Positions 23,611-33,054 of a DNA stretch of 64,000 nucleotides are shown piece after piece. Numbering within the stretch: the stretch's first letter is position 1; the number at the start of each line of letters is the position of its first letter. Below the pieces are notes generated by a model that was not told where the DNA came from, did not search any database, and worked only from the letters and a program-made list of their open reading frames with translations. The translations under genes were made by a program, and so were the position numbers. This DNA comes from Sphingomonas panni (GTDB lineage Bacteria > Pseudomonadota > Alphaproteobacteria > Sphingomonadales > Sphingomonadaceae), in contig NZ_JAKREU010000007.1 of assembly GCF_022664435.1 (NCBI RefSeq), positions 186,001-250,000 of the forward strand, in the 5' to 3' direction.

Positions 23611-26600
23611 TTAGAAGTCGACCCGCGCACCGACGCGCACGAAGCGGCCGAGGATGTTCGCGCCGGCCCAGGCCGGGTTGTACTGGTTGATGCTGTAGCC
23701 CGCGCTGGGGTCGAAGGGCGCCTTCAGGTCGAGGATGTTCAACACGTTGGCGTAGATCGAGAAGCGATCGTTGACCTTCAGGGTCGCCGACATGTCGACG
23801 TTCCACGTTTCCGGGCCCTTGCAGAGAACCGGGGTCACGTTGTCGCGATAGGTCACGACCGACGCGCCGATGCTGCCCAGGCAGTCGCCCTTCGTACCGT
23901 CATAGTCGATCGAGGCGAGGTCGTAGCCGCTGGTGTAATAGGCCGTGACCGACACGGTCGCGGGACCCATTTCCAGCGTGTTCTGCCACGTCGCGCGCCA
24001 GCGCGGCGAACCTGAGCAGGAGGTGACGTCGCACGGGCTGAGCGTACCGGCATAACGCTGGCGGTTGCCGTTCTCGGTCACGCGGTCGAAGTTGATGAGA
24101 TAGGTGCCTTCGAACCCGCTGACGAGGCGGACGGTGTCGCTGAACGGGAAGTTCACGTTCACGCCGAGGTCGATACCCGACACTTCCTGCGAGTCGCCGT
24201 TCTGGAACGACGATTCGATGAAGCCGAGATGCGGCAGGGCGTTCGGGTTTTCGTTGTCGACCAGACCCGGACGGACGTTGATGCCCGGTACGTTCACGAC
24301 GCCGTTGTTGGCGTAATATTGTTCGAACACGCCGGTATCGTCGGCGGCGCCGATGATGCCCTTGATCTTGATGTTGAAGTAATCGACCGTCAGGCTGACG
24401 CGGCGGATCGGTTCGAAGATCGCGCCGACCGTCCAGCTGGTCGACTTTTCAGGGTCGAGCGCCGGATTGCCTTCCGTCGTCTGCCCGACCGAGAACTGGC
24501 CGGTCGCGTAGTTGTTGCCACCATGCGCGGCGATGAAGGCGGCCTGTGCCGGATTCTTCGCATCGAGCTGGCGCGTGATGTAGCCGGTGGTCGGCAGGCC
24601 GAACGCTTCGTTGAAGCTCGGGATGCGGAACCCCTTCGACCAGGTACCGCGGATCGCGGCCTGCGGGATCGGCGTGAACTTCGCGCCGAACTTTGGCGAG
24701 AAATTCTTCTGGCCCGACGAATAGTCGTCATAGCGGCCCGAGGCGTTGACCTCGAACTGCTTCACGATCGGCGCGCTGACTTCGTAGAAGGCCGACTTGA
24801 CGTTGCGGCTGCCGATCGCACCCACCGAGTTCACGCCATAATAGCGATCATAGGGGTTGGAGTCGTTCGCCGGGTTCGCGCTGGGGTTGTTGATCGATTC
24901 GTGGCGATAGGCGACGCCGACCGCCGTCTGCAGCGGACCGCCGGGCAGCTGGAACAGATCCTTCGAGATCGTGCCCTGTGCCTGCCACAGGTCCGACGTC
25001 GAGCGGGTCTCGTTCAGCGGCGCGATATAGTCGCGGATTTCCTGCGAGTTCAGTTCGGGATTGACGAAATTGTAGGTGCCGCGCGCCACGACGTCGAGGA
25101 TGCGCTGCGGGATCAGGTAGTTGGCCTGACGAATGTCGAGCTGGACGTTCGAGGCGGTGAAGTCCGCCGCATAGCGCCAGTCGTCACCGAACGAGCCCGA
25201 CACGCCGACGACGCCGCGCAGCGCGCGTGCCTTCGATTCGATTTCGCGCGTACGATCGTAGAGCGACAGGATCTGCGCGCGCTGACCCGCTGCCGCGAAC
25301 GGGTTGTTGGGGTTGAGCGTGCCGTTGGTCGCGTTGCAACCGGTGTTCAACATGTCGAGCGTGCCGACGCCATTCGCGCAGACATAGGTCGGCAGGAACA
25401 GCGGGTTCAGCAGGACCGATCCCGGCGGGGTCGTCTGGTTGTTGAAGCCCAGCGGGGTGAGCTGCGTGCGCGTGATCGTCTGGTAATAGTTCGCGATCGC
25501 GTAGAATTCGGCGCGGTCGCCGAGCTTCGCGGTGAACCGACCGGCAAAGCCCAGACGGTCCTGATCGGGCAGCAGCTGCGCATACTGGCTGCGGAAGTCC
25601 TGCTGGCACTGGACCGGGCCGGCGGTGGCCGACGCGCCGGTCGGCACGTTGACCGCGACGAGATCGCGGCAACCGGCAGCGGCGTTCAGCAGGTTGTAGC
25701 GGGTCGTGCCCGTGCCGGTCGCGTCCACGCCGCGGACGACGGGAACGGTGGTGCTGAGCAGGCCGTTGAAGCCGCCATCGGCGTTGAAGCCGTTGCGGAT
25801 GCCGTTGGCGCGGCAGGTGACGGTGCCCGCCGCGATCGCGGTCTGGGTGATCGTACCGGCAGCGTTGCGGATTTCCGGGCGACCGATCGACGGTGCGCAC
25901 TGGCTGCTGAGATCGGCGGTGTTGTACGGGAAACCACGATCGCGGGCATAGAGCGCTTCGTTGCGCTGATATTCGCCGTTGACGTAGAAGTTGAAGCCCT
26001 GCTCTTCCAGGTCGCCATAGCCAAGCGTCAGGTCGATCCGCTGTTCGGCGGCATCGCCCCGCTGCGAGATACCGGCCGAGCCGTTCAGGTGGACGCCCTG
26101 AATCTGCTTCTTGGTGATGACGTTGATGACACCCGCGACCGCGTCGGCGCCATAGGTCGACGATGCGCCGTCGCGCAGCACTTCGATGCGCTCGATGATC
26201 GCGTTCGGGATCGTGTTCGGGATCGTGTTCAGATCGACGAAGTTGCGGTGGCCGTCATCCGCCAGCGGATAGGGCGCCATGCGCAGGCCGTCGAACACGG
26301 TCAGCGTCGACTGCACGGTCAGGCCGCGCAGCGAAACCGCGTTCGCACCGGTCGCGAAGTTGTTGCCGGTGTTCCAGCCCTGCGAGATCGTGCCGGCACC
26401 GTTGGCCGACAGGCGCTGCACCGCTTCGGCGACGGTGTTGATGCCGCGCAACTGGAGCGATTCCGCGCTCAGCACGGTGACCGGAGACGGGGTTTCCGCG
26501 TTGGTACGACGCAGGATCGAACCGGTGACGACGATTTCCTGCTCGCCATCGCCCTGGTTTGCGGTGGTTGCCGGAACCGTGGTCGGCTGGGCGGGCGGTT

Positions 26601-26712
26601 CGTCGCCCGTTGCGGTCGACTGGGCGAAGGCCGGTGCGGCGATCGTGCTGACGATGAGCGCGGACAAAGCCGCTCCGTGGCGCAACGACGTGCGCATTGA
26701 GATGGCAACCAT
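23611..26712 (-). CDS. TonB-dependent receptor
   Basis: 1033 residues from ATG 26712, which follows AAGGGGA; an upstream in-frame ATG at 26766 lacks a ribosome site and would hide the signal peptide. The signal sequence ends near PAFAQS. The TonB-box region is EIVVTGSILRR, then the plug with VSLRGLTVQSTLTVFDG and VLRDGASSTYGADAVAG, and a large barrel ending in FVRVGARVDF. It belongs to the same broad subfamily as the neighbouring receptor. One oddity is a 12-bp tandem duplication in the plug that repeats the residues NTIP (26203-26226). Substrate unknown. Confidence 0.93.
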   Translation of the reverse strand: MVAISMRTSLRHGAALSALIVSTIAAPAFAQSTATGDEPPAQPTTVPATTANQGDGEQEIVVTGSILRRTNAETPSPVTVLSAESLQLRGINTVAEAVQRLSANGAGTISQGWNTGNNFATGANAVSLRGLTVQSTLTVFDGLRMAPYPLADDGHRNFVDLNTIPNTIPNAIIERIEVLRDGASSTYGADAVAGVINVITKKQIQGVHLNGSAGISQRGDAAEQRIDLTLGYGDLEEQGFNFYVNGEYQRNEALYARDRGFPYNTADLSSQCAPSIGRPEIRNAAGTITQTAIAAGTVTCRANGIRNGFNADGGFNGLLSTTVPVVRGVDATGTGTTRYNLLNAAAGCRDLVAVNVPTGASATAGPVQCQQDFRSQYAQLLPDQDRLGFAGRFTAKLGDRAEFYAIANYYQTITRTQLTPLGFNNQTTPPGSVLLNPLFLPTYVCANGVGTLDMLNTGCNATNGTLNPNNPFAAAGQRAQILSLYDRTREIESKARALRGVVGVSGSFGDDWRYAADFTASNVQLDIRQANYLIPQRILDVVARGTYNFVNPELNSQEIRDYIAPLNETRSTSDLWQAQGTISKDLFQLPGGPLQTAVGVAYRHESINNPSANPANDSNPYDRYYGVNSVGAIGSRNVKSAFYEVSAPIVKQFEVNASGRYDDYSSGQKNFSPKFGAKFTPIPQAAIRGTWSKGFRIPSFNEAFGLPTTGYITRQLDAKNPAQAAFIAAHGGNNYATGQFSVGQTTEGNPALDPEKSTSWTVGAIFEPIRRVSLTVDYFNIKIKGIIGAADDTGVFEQYYANNGVVNVPGINVRPGLVDNENPNALPHLGFIESSFQNGDSQEVSGIDLGVNVNFPFSDTVRLVSGFEGTYLINFDRVTENGNRQRYAGTLSPCDVTSCSGSPRWRATWQNTLEMGPATVSVTAYYTSGYDLASIDYDGTKGDCLGSIGASVVTYRDNVTPVLCKGPETWNVDMSATLKVNDRFSIYANVLNILDLKAPFDPSAGYSINQYNPAWAGANILGRFVRVGARVDF

Positions 26713-26931
26713 GGAAACAGCAATCCCCTTAAACCCAGACGGGCGTTCCAAGCAGCCGGCCCGCATCGTTGGCGGGCCGAACGTGGCAAGTATCAGTCGT
26801 TACAAGGGGATTTGTAAATACGGCTCACCGTATTTCTAAAATATCATGTCAGCTGTAACCAATCCGCAACACAATGTCATGCAACGGATATAATGCCGAA
26901 ACGATCCGGCTGGTGCGGCGTGCCGGCGTTG

Positions 26932-26957
26932 CCATCCCGCCCAGCGTAGCGGGATGG
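26932..26957. terminator. Hairpin downstream of the marC-like gene
   Basis: CCATCCCGC and GCGGGATGG are perfect complements around an 8-base loop, 27 bp after the stop of the minus-strand MarC gene. No T-run follows on the minus strand, so it may be a weak or factor-dependent terminator. Confidence 0.4.
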
Positions 26958-26983
26958 TTGCGACACGAACCGTGGAGATGGCG

Positions 26984-27604
26984 TCAGAGAAAGCTCGCCC
27001 GTACCCCGTCGATGACGAACTGCGCCGCCAGCGCGGCCAGCAGTACGCCCAGCAGGCGGGTGATGACCGCTTCGATCCGGGCGCCCAGCAGCTTCATCAG
27101 CGGACCCGCAGCCAGCAGCGCCGCCAGCGTCAGCGCGAGGATCGTGGCGAGCGCGCCGAGCACCACGGCCCGCGCGGTCCAGTCTCCGACCTGGCTCATC
27201 AGCAGCATGACCGACGCGATCGACCCCGGCCCGGCGATCATCGGCATCGCCATCGGGAAGGTGGAGACGTCCTCCACCTCCGGCGTCTCGATGATCTTCT
27301 GCGCGCGGTCCTCGCGACGCTGGGTACGCTTTTCGAACACCATTTCCAGCGCGATCAGGAACAACATGATGCCGCCGGCGATGCGGAAGCTGTCGAGGCT
27401 GATGCCCAGCGCCTTCAGCAGCGCCTGTCCGAACAGCGCGAACACGACGAGGATCGCGGTGGCGATGCCGACCGCGCGGATCGCCATCGTGCGGCGCTGG
27501 ATATCGGACGCGCCGGTAGTGAGGCCCGCATAGATCGGCGCGCAGCCCGGCGGGTCGATCACCACGAAAAAGGTGATGAGCGACGAGACGAACAGCTCGA
27601 TCAC
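26984..27604 (-). CDS. MarC-family integral membrane protein
   Basis: 206 residues, six predicted membrane helices. The start is GTG 27604, overlapping the folD stop as GTGA, and gives the N-terminus [20 protein letters not shown]; the first helix with its DPPG or DPxG turn is diagnostic for the MarC family. A second diagnostic stretch is [18 protein letters not shown] near residue 115. MarC proteins were once linked to multiple antibiotic resistance, a link later withdrawn; the substrate is unknown. A charged cytoplasmic loop ([13 protein letters not shown]) separates the two halves. Probably translated together with folD. Confidence 0.9.
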   Translation of the reverse strand: MIELFVSSLITFFVVIDPPGCAPIYAGLTTGASDIQRRTMAIRAVGIATAILVVFALFGQALLKALGISLDSFRIAGGIMLFLIALEMVFEKRTQRREDRAQKIIETPEVEDVSTFPMAMPMIAGPGSIASVMLLMSQVGDWTARAVVLGALATILALTLAALLAAGPLMKLLGARIEAVITRLLGVLLAALAAQFVIDGVRASFL

Positions 27605-28476
27605 AGCGTGGTGTCGTCGAAGGCGATGCCTTCCCGCCGATGCGCCGCGACCAGCGTGTTGCGCAACAGGCAGGCGATGGTCATCGGCCCGACGCCGCCC
27701 GGTACCGGGGTGATCGCGCCAGCGACCGCCTTGGCCGAGGCGAAATCGACATCGCCGACCAGCCCCGCATCGGTGCGGTTGATGCCGACATCGATGACGG
27801 TCGCGCCGGGCTTGATCCAGTCGCCGGGGACGAAATTCGCCCGGCCCACCGCCGCCACGACGATATCGGCGCGGCGCACATGGTCGGCGAGGTCGCGGGT
27901 GCGCGAATGGGCGATGGTGACGGTGCAGCTCTCGGCGGTCAGCAGCGCCGCCATCGGCTTGCCGACGATGTTCGAGCGGCCGACGACGACCGCGCCCATG
28001 CCCGACAAATCGCCCAGCACATCGCGCAGCAGCAACAGGCAGCCATAGGGCGTGCACGGCACCATCCCCGGCAGTCCGGTTGCCAGCCGTCCGGCATTGA
28101 CCGGGTGGAAGCCGTCGACATCCTTGTCCGGGTCGATCGCCAGCAGCACGGCATCGCTGTCGAGATGCTTCGGCAAAGGCAGCTGGACGAGGATGCCGTC
28201 GACCGCCGGATCGGCGTTCAGCTGCTCGACCAGCGCGATCAGCTCGTCCTGCCCCACATCGGCGGACAGGCGGTGTTCGAAGCTGGCCATGCCCGCCTCG
28301 CGCGTCGCCTTGCCCTTCGAGCGGACATAGACGGACGATGCCGCATCCTCCCCGACCAGCACGACCGCGAGGCCGGCCGGGCGACCGGCGGCGGCCGCGA
28401 AGGCGGCGGCATGGGTGGCGACACGCGCGCGCAGGTTCGCGGCGAAGGCTTTTCCGTCGATGATCCGGGCAGTCAT
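27601..28476 (-). CDS. folD: Bifunctional methylene-THF dehydrogenase / methenyl-THF cyclohydrolase FolD
   Basis: 291 residues from ATG 28476 ([16 protein letters not shown]); the frame is open further upstream into a repeat but that part is not FolD-like. Motifs in order: [14 protein letters not shown] with the catalytic Lys region, [14 protein letters not shown], the folate site [23 protein letters not shown], and the NADP-binding [16 protein letters not shown], ending with [18 protein letters not shown]. FolD interconverts 5,10-methylene-, methenyl- and 10-formyl-tetrahydrofolate in the cytoplasm. Its stop overlaps the start of the MarC gene. Confidence 0.97.
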   Translation of the reverse strand: MTARIIDGKAFAANLRARVATHAAAFAAAAGRPAGLAVVLVGEDAASSVYVRSKGKATREAGMASFEHRLSADVGQDELIALVEQLNADPAVDGILVQLPLPKHLDSDAVLLAIDPDKDVDGFHPVNAGRLATGLPGMVPCTPYGCLLLLRDVLGDLSGMGAVVVGRSNIVGKPMAALLTAESCTVTIAHSRTRDLADHVRRADIVVAAVGRANFVPGDWIKPGATVIDVGINRTDAGLVGDVDFASAKAVAGAITPVPGGVGPMTIACLLRNTLVAAHRREGIAFDDTTL

Positions 28477-28533
28477 GGCGGTTGCATAGAGGGTGTGGCG
28501 AGGGTTCGCCAGTCCCGGATTGCCCCAAGCGCG

Positions 28534-28571
28534 CGTCACCCCGGGCTTGACCCAGGGTCCCGCTTCTTCTT
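28534..28571 (+). repeat. Repeat family A, left copy beside the GIY-YIG gene
   Basis: CGTCACCCCGGGCTTGACCC followed by AGGGTCCCGCTTCTTCTT. It meets the 3' end of the GIY-YIG gene and is the inverted partner of the copy at 28886-28921. Confidence 0.85.
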
Positions 28572-28873
28572 CATCCGACAATCGTTGGAGAGAGATCACG
28601 CCAGTCGGGGTTGCTGCGCTCGATCAGGTCGAACTTCCAGTCGCGATGCCAGCGTTTCATGCGCTTCTCCTGTGCGATGCAGGCGAGGATGTCGCCGCCG
28701 CGGTCGGCCCAGACGAGGCGGTCGAGATTGTATTTGGAGCAATGGATCGACCCGCCGCCCGTGCGATGCTGGTGGATGCGTGTCGCGAGATCAGCGGTGA
28801 CCCCCACGTACGTCACGCCGCGATAGCGGTCGGCCATGATGTACACCCGGCCGCCCCGCATCTCTTTTGCCAT
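28571..28873 (-). CDS. GIY-YIG nuclease-domain protein
   Basis: 100 residues, the size of the small stand-alone GIY-YIG proteins (UPF0213/YhbQ-like and relatives). The GIY-YIG strand pair reads [17 protein letters not shown] at residues 10-26, followed by [10 protein letters not shown] with the conserved Arg and His region, and ends with [20 protein letters not shown]. An in-frame ATG 12 nt later (28861) is another possible start; no clear ribosome site is seen for either. Such proteins are predicted endonucleases with uncharacterised roles. The gene is exactly enclosed by two inverted copies of repeat family A. Confidence 0.88.
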   Translation of the reverse strand: MAKEMRGGRVYIMADRYRGVTYVGVTADLATRIHQHRTGGGSIHCSKYNLDRLVWADRGGDILACIAQEKRMKRWHRDWKFDLIERSNPDWRDLSPTIVG

Positions 28874-28885
28874 GTCGCGAGGAAA

Positions 28886-28921
28886 GAAGAAGCGGGACCC
28901 CGGGTCAAGCCCGGGGTGACG
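28886..28921 (-). repeat. Repeat family A, right copy beside the GIY-YIG gene
   Basis: GAAGAAGCGGGACCCCGGGT followed by CAAGCCCGGGGTGACG, the reverse complement of the left copy with only one or two mismatches. It lies just upstream of the GIY-YIG start. Confidence 0.85.
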
Positions 28922-29004
28922 TATGAGCGCATAGGATGCACCTCCACGTCAAAATACACCGCACCTGCGAAACGATTTCACCCGACCCCGCGTTCATCGG
29001 ACCG

Positions 29005-29748
29005 ATGCCGTACCAAGACCTCCCTCCCCCGCCCGCCGGCCTGCTCGACGATGCCGGCCTGTTCCTCGATTTCGACGGCACGCTCGTCAAACTGGCCGAC
29101 AAGCCCGATGGCGTGACCGTCGACCCGGCGCTCCGGGCGCTGCTCGCCCGCCTGCCCGCCCGGCTGAAGGGCCGCGTCGCGATCGTCAGCGGTCGGTCCA
29201 TCGAACAGATCGACGGCTTTCTGGGCGACACCATCCGCGACTTCGCGGTCGTCGGCAGCCATGGCGCGGAAATCCGCCCCGCCGGCGGCACCACCCTCCT
29301 GCCCGACCGCCCCGCAAGCTTGAGCGCGGCCGAACGCGCCTTTACCGACCGCTTCGCCGACGATCCCCGGATCGTGATCGAGATCAAGACATTGGGCGTC
29401 GCGATCCATTATCGGGGGGCCCCCGAGGTCGAACAGGAGGCGCACGCGCTGGTCGATGCCTTCGCCCAGCGCGACGGGCTGACGGCGCAGGCAGGCAAGA
29501 TGATGATCGAATTGCGCATGGCCGGCCATGACAAGGGCACCGCGATCGCGACCCTGTGCGAGGACGCACCCTTTGCCGGGCATTCGCCCGTCTTCGTCGG
29601 CGATGACCTGACCGACGAACCGGGCATGGTGGTCGCCGCGCATCATGGCGGGGCGGGCATCCTGATCGGACCGATGCGCGACACCGCCGCCGCCTACCGG
29701 CTGGACGATGTCGCCGCCTTCCTCGACTGGCTGGAGAACAACGCATGA
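29005..29748 (+). CDS. otsB: Trehalose-6-phosphate phosphatase
   Basis: 247 residues from ATG 29005; an in-frame ATG at 28936 would add 23 residues unlike the family. HAD-superfamily phosphatase motifs: LFLDFDGTLV near residue 23 with the nucleophile Asp, VAIVSGRSIEQID, then FVGDDLTDEPGM near residue 200. The phosphatase removes phosphate from trehalose 6-phosphate to give trehalose, an osmolyte and stress protectant. It is the first gene of an operon with a GH15 enzyme and otsA; the stop overlaps the next start (ATGA). Confidence 0.95.
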   Translation: MPYQDLPPPPAGLLDDAGLFLDFDGTLVKLADKPDGVTVDPALRALLARLPARLKGRVAIVSGRSIEQIDGFLGDTIRDFAVVGSHGAEIRPAGGTTLLPDRPASLSAAERAFTDRFADDPRIVIEIKTLGVAIHYRGAPEVEQEAHALVDAFAQRDGLTAQAGKMMIELRMAGHDKGTAIATLCEDAPFAGHSPVFVGDDLTDEPGMVVAAHHGGAGILIGPMRDTAAAYRLDDVAAFLDWLENNA

Positions 29749-31541
29749 CCGCGACGATGGACCTTTGGCCGATCGGTAATTGCCAGGTGTCGGCGCTGGT
29801 CGACCGCAACGGGCGCTTCGTGTGGGGCTGCCTGCCGCGGGTCGATGGCGATCCCGCCTTTTCCTCGCTGCTGGACGACCGGCGGCGCGGATCGGACGGG
29901 GCGTTCGGTTTCTGGGAAATCGACCTCGACGGCTGTGTCGAGACGCAGCAGACCTATATCCGCAATACGCCGGTGCTGGTGACGCGCCATGTCGATGCGG
30001 ACGGCAATGCGATCGAGGTCGTCGACTTCTGTCCGCGCTTCAAGCGGCATGACCGGATGTACCGCCCGGTCGCCTTCTGCCGGATCGTCCGCCCGCTGGC
30101 CGGTTCCCCTCGCATCCGCGTCCGGCTGCGCCCCTCGGTCGACTGGGGCAGCGCGCCGGCCGAGCGCACGCGCGGGTCGAACCATATCCGCTACCTGCTG
30201 GATCAGGAGGCGATCCGCCTGTCGACCAGCGCACCGGTCGGCTGGATCGAGGACGAGCGGCTGTTCCGCGTCGAGCGCACGCTGCACTTCTTCCTCGGCC
30301 CGGACGAAAGCTTCGCCGACGAACTGCCCGCCTCGGTCGAGCGGATGCTGAAGAACACCATCGACGAATGGCGCCACTGGGTGCGCGGCCTCGCCACGCC
30401 GGTCGAATGGCAGCAGGCGGTGATCCGCAGCGCGATCACGCTCAAGCTGTGCCAGCATGAGGAAACCGGCGCGATCGTCGCCGCGCTGACCACGTCGATA
30501 CCCGAACATGCGAATAGCGGGCGCAACTGGGACTATCGCTACTGCTGGATTCGCGACGCCTATTATACGGTGCAGGCGCTGAACCGCCTCGGCGCATTGG
30601 ACGTGCTGGAGGGGTATCTCGAATATCTGCGCAACATCGTCGACAATGCCGCCGACGGGCAGATCCAGCCGCTCTACGGTGTGGGTGGCGAGGCGACTTT
30701 GGTCGAGCGCGAGGCCGAGGGGCTGGACGGCTATCGCGGCATGGGGCCGGTGCGGGTCGGCAACCAGGCCTATGAACAGGTCCAGCACGACGCGTACGGC
30801 CAGATCATCCTGTCGAACGCGCAAGGCTTCTTCGACCAGCGGCTGTTCCGCGTCGGCAAGCAGGCCGATTTCGAGGCGCTCGAACCCATTGGCGAGCGGG
30901 CGTGGCAAGCCTATGACAAGCCCGACGCAGGTCTCTGGGAACTGCGCACCAAGAGCCATGTCCACACCTACAGCGCGGCGATGTGCTGGGCGGCGTGCGA
31001 CCGGCTCGCCAATGTCGCCGGCACGCTGGGGCTGACGGAGCGCGAGACCTTCTGGCGCGACCGGGCGACCGCGATGCGCACCAAGATCGAGCGCGAGGCA
31101 TGGCGGCCCGAGACGAACCGCATGTCGGCGACCTTCGGCGGCGACGACCTCGACGCCAGCATCATCCAGCTGCTCGACCTGCGCTTCCTCGAACCCAGCG
31201 ACCCGCGCTTCATCGGCACGCTGGAGGCGGTGGAAAAGGGCCTCCGGCGCGGCAGCCACATGCTGCGCTATGCGATCGAGGATGATTTCGGCCTGCCGCA
31301 CACCGCGTTCAACGTCTGCACCTTCTGGCTGATCGAGGCGCTGCACGCGACCGGCCGCGACGAGGATGCGCGCGAGCTGCTGGAAGAGATGCTGTCGCGC
31401 TGCACGCCTGCGGGTCTGCTGTCCGAGGATATCGACCCCGAAACCGGGGAACTCTGGGGGAATTACCCGCAAACCTACTCGCTGGTCGGCATGATCAATT
31501 CCGCCGTCCTGTTGAGCAAGTCATGGAATGTCGTCAGATGA
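29745..31541 (+). CDS. GH15 family glycosidase (glucoamylase/trehalase-like)
   Basis: 598 residues. The N-terminal beta-rich domain starts DLWPIGNCQVSALVDRNGRF, followed by the (alpha/alpha)6 barrel with RNWDYRYCWIRDAYYTVQAL near residue 262, YGVGGEATLVEREAEGLDGY and GPVRVGNQAYEQVQHDAYG. These are standard for the bacterial GH15 glucoamylase/trehalase-like subfamily. It is locked between otsB and otsA by ATGA overlaps on both sides. Position suggests a role with trehalose: hydrolysis of trehalose, or of another alpha-glucoside. Actinobacterial trehalases of GH15 are a known precedent. No signal peptide, so cytoplasmic. Confidence 0.9.
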   Translation: MTATMDLWPIGNCQVSALVDRNGRFVWGCLPRVDGDPAFSSLLDDRRRGSDGAFGFWEIDLDGCVETQQTYIRNTPVLVTRHVDADGNAIEVVDFCPRFKRHDRMYRPVAFCRIVRPLAGSPRIRVRLRPSVDWGSAPAERTRGSNHIRYLLDQEAIRLSTSAPVGWIEDERLFRVERTLHFFLGPDESFADELPASVERMLKNTIDEWRHWVRGLATPVEWQQAVIRSAITLKLCQHEETGAIVAALTTSIPEHANSGRNWDYRYCWIRDAYYTVQALNRLGALDVLEGYLEYLRNIVDNAADGQIQPLYGVGGEATLVEREAEGLDGYRGMGPVRVGNQAYEQVQHDAYGQIILSNAQGFFDQRLFRVGKQADFEALEPIGERAWQAYDKPDAGLWELRTKSHVHTYSAAMCWAACDRLANVAGTLGLTERETFWRDRATAMRTKIEREAWRPETNRMSATFGGDDLDASIIQLLDLRFLEPSDPRFIGTLEAVEKGLRRGSHMLRYAIEDDFGLPHTAFNVCTFWLIEALHATGRDEDARELLEEMLSRCTPAGLLSEDIDPETGELWGNYPQTYSLVGMINSAVLLSKSWNVVR

Positions 31542-32908
31542 GTCGCCTTATCGTCATCTCGAACCGGGTGCAGGCCCCGCAGCCGGGCACCGGCGGCGGC
31601 GCGCAGGGCGGGCTGGCCGTCGCGCTGAACGCCGCATTGGCCGAAGAGGACGGCATCTGGTTCGGCTGGTCGGGCGACACCAGCGACAATCGCGAACTGC
31701 GGTTCCAGACCTATGGCGGCGTCACCAGCGCGGTGATGGATCTGTCGGAGCAGGACGTCGAGGAATATTATGACGGCTATGCCAACCGCACCTTGTGGCC
31801 GCTATTCCACTACCGATTGGACCTGACCGAGTTCGAACGCGATTTCCAGGGCGGCTATGAACGCGTAAACCGCGTGTTCGGCGAGCGTATCGGCCCGCAT
31901 ATCGAGCCGGACGATCTGGTGTGGGTCCATGATTACCACATGATCCCGCTCGGCTGGGTGTTGCGGCAACAGGGGATCACCAACCGCATCGGCTTCTTCC
32001 TGCACATTCCCTGGCCGCCGCGACGGTTGCTGACCGCGCTGCCCGACCATCGCCGCATGGTCGAGGCGCTGTTCGCCTATGACGTGGTGGGGTTCCAGAA
32101 CGAGGAATGGCTCGACAGCTTCTTCAACTATGTGAAGGAGGAGATGGGCGGCACCATCGACGGCAACAACGTCACCGTCGGCGGGCGCACCATCTGCGCG
32201 ATCAGCTGCCCGATCGGGATCGAGGCGAAGGACTTCATCGCCGGGGCCGCCGGGCCGGTCGCGCGCGCGGCACAATTGAACCAGCTGGAAAGCGCGGTCG
32301 GGCGCAGCCTGATCGTCGGGGTCGACCGGCTGGACTATTCGAAGGGGCTGCCGGAGCGGTTCGCCGGTTACGAACGCTTCCTGCAGAACCATCCCGACCG
32401 GCGGGCTTTGGTCTATCTGCTGCAGATCGCGCCGCCGTCGCGCACCGCGGTGCAGACGTACCGCGACATCCGCAACACGCTGGAACAGATGTCGGGGCGG
32501 ATCAACGGCGCCTATGCCGATACCGACTGGGTCCCGATCCGCTATGTGAACAAGGGCTATCCGCGCGAGGTGCTGGCCGGCATCTATCGTGCGGCGCGCA
32601 TCGGGCTGGTGACGCCGCTTCGCGACGGCATGAACCTGGTGGCGAAGGAATATGTCGCCGCGCAGGACCCGCGCGATCCGGGCGTGCTGATCCTGTCGCG
32701 CTTTGCCGGCGCGGCGCAGCAGCTGTCGGTCGGCGCGCTGATGGTGAACCCCTACAGTGCCGAGGATATCGCCGACGGCATCGACAAGGCGCTGAGGATG
32801 CCGCGCGCCGAACGCATCGACCGGTGGCAGGCGATGATCGAGAATGTCGTCGACGAGGACGTCATCTGGTGGCGCAAGCGGTTCATCGGCGCGCTGTCGG
32901 CGGAGTAG
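31538..32908 (+). CDS. otsA: Trehalose-6-phosphate synthase
   Basis: 456 residues from ATG 31538, which overlaps the GH15 stop (ATGA). GT20 motifs: RLIVISNRV at the start, GGAQGGLAVAL (donor loop), WFGWSGDTSDN, VWVHDYHMIPLGWVLRQ, RLDYSKGLPERFAGYERFL near residue 265 and PLRDGMNLVAKEYVAAQ near residue 355. OtsA joins glucose from a nucleotide donor (UDP-glucose in most bacteria) to glucose 6-phosphate in the cytoplasm. Together with OtsB it gives the OtsAB trehalose route. Confidence 0.97.
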   Translation: MSRLIVISNRVQAPQPGTGGGAQGGLAVALNAALAEEDGIWFGWSGDTSDNRELRFQTYGGVTSAVMDLSEQDVEEYYDGYANRTLWPLFHYRLDLTEFERDFQGGYERVNRVFGERIGPHIEPDDLVWVHDYHMIPLGWVLRQQGITNRIGFFLHIPWPPRRLLTALPDHRRMVEALFAYDVVGFQNEEWLDSFFNYVKEEMGGTIDGNNVTVGGRTICAISCPIGIEAKDFIAGAAGPVARAAQLNQLESAVGRSLIVGVDRLDYSKGLPERFAGYERFLQNHPDRRALVYLLQIAPPSRTAVQTYRDIRNTLEQMSGRINGAYADTDWVPIRYVNKGYPREVLAGIYRAARIGLVTPLRDGMNLVAKEYVAAQDPRDPGVLILSRFAGAAQQLSVGALMVNPYSAEDIADGIDKALRMPRAERIDRWQAMIENVVDEDVIWWRKRFIGALSAE

Positions 32909-32933
32909 GTCGGCGCGACGCCCTTTCCGTGGC

Positions 32934-33015
32934 GTCACCCCGGGCTTGACCCGGGGTCCCGCTTATACCCGCCGCCAGAAGAAGAAGCGGGACCCCGGAT
33001 CAAGTCCGGGGTGAC
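32934..33015. repeat. Palindromic repeat pair, family A
   Basis: Same arrangement as at 16273-16355: GTCACCCCGGGCTTGACCCG faces an inverted copy ending CAAGTCCGGGGTGAC. It follows the otsA stop and may fold as a transcript end. Confidence 0.85.
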
Positions 33016-33054
33016 GATGGTGGGGGGCGAACCGCCCGCCCCACCCCAATCGCC

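Noticed and set aside
24229..26700. Long plus-strand open frame opposite a TonB receptor
   Set aside because: Its composition (Arg/Val/Asp-heavy, no motifs) is that of a reverse-frame shadow; the minus strand has signal peptide, plug and barrel features.
20301..26712. The two adjacent TonB receptors considered as a recent tandem duplication
   Set aside because: They share subfamily motifs but differ in length, plug details and barrel sequence, so any duplication is old or they were acquired separately.
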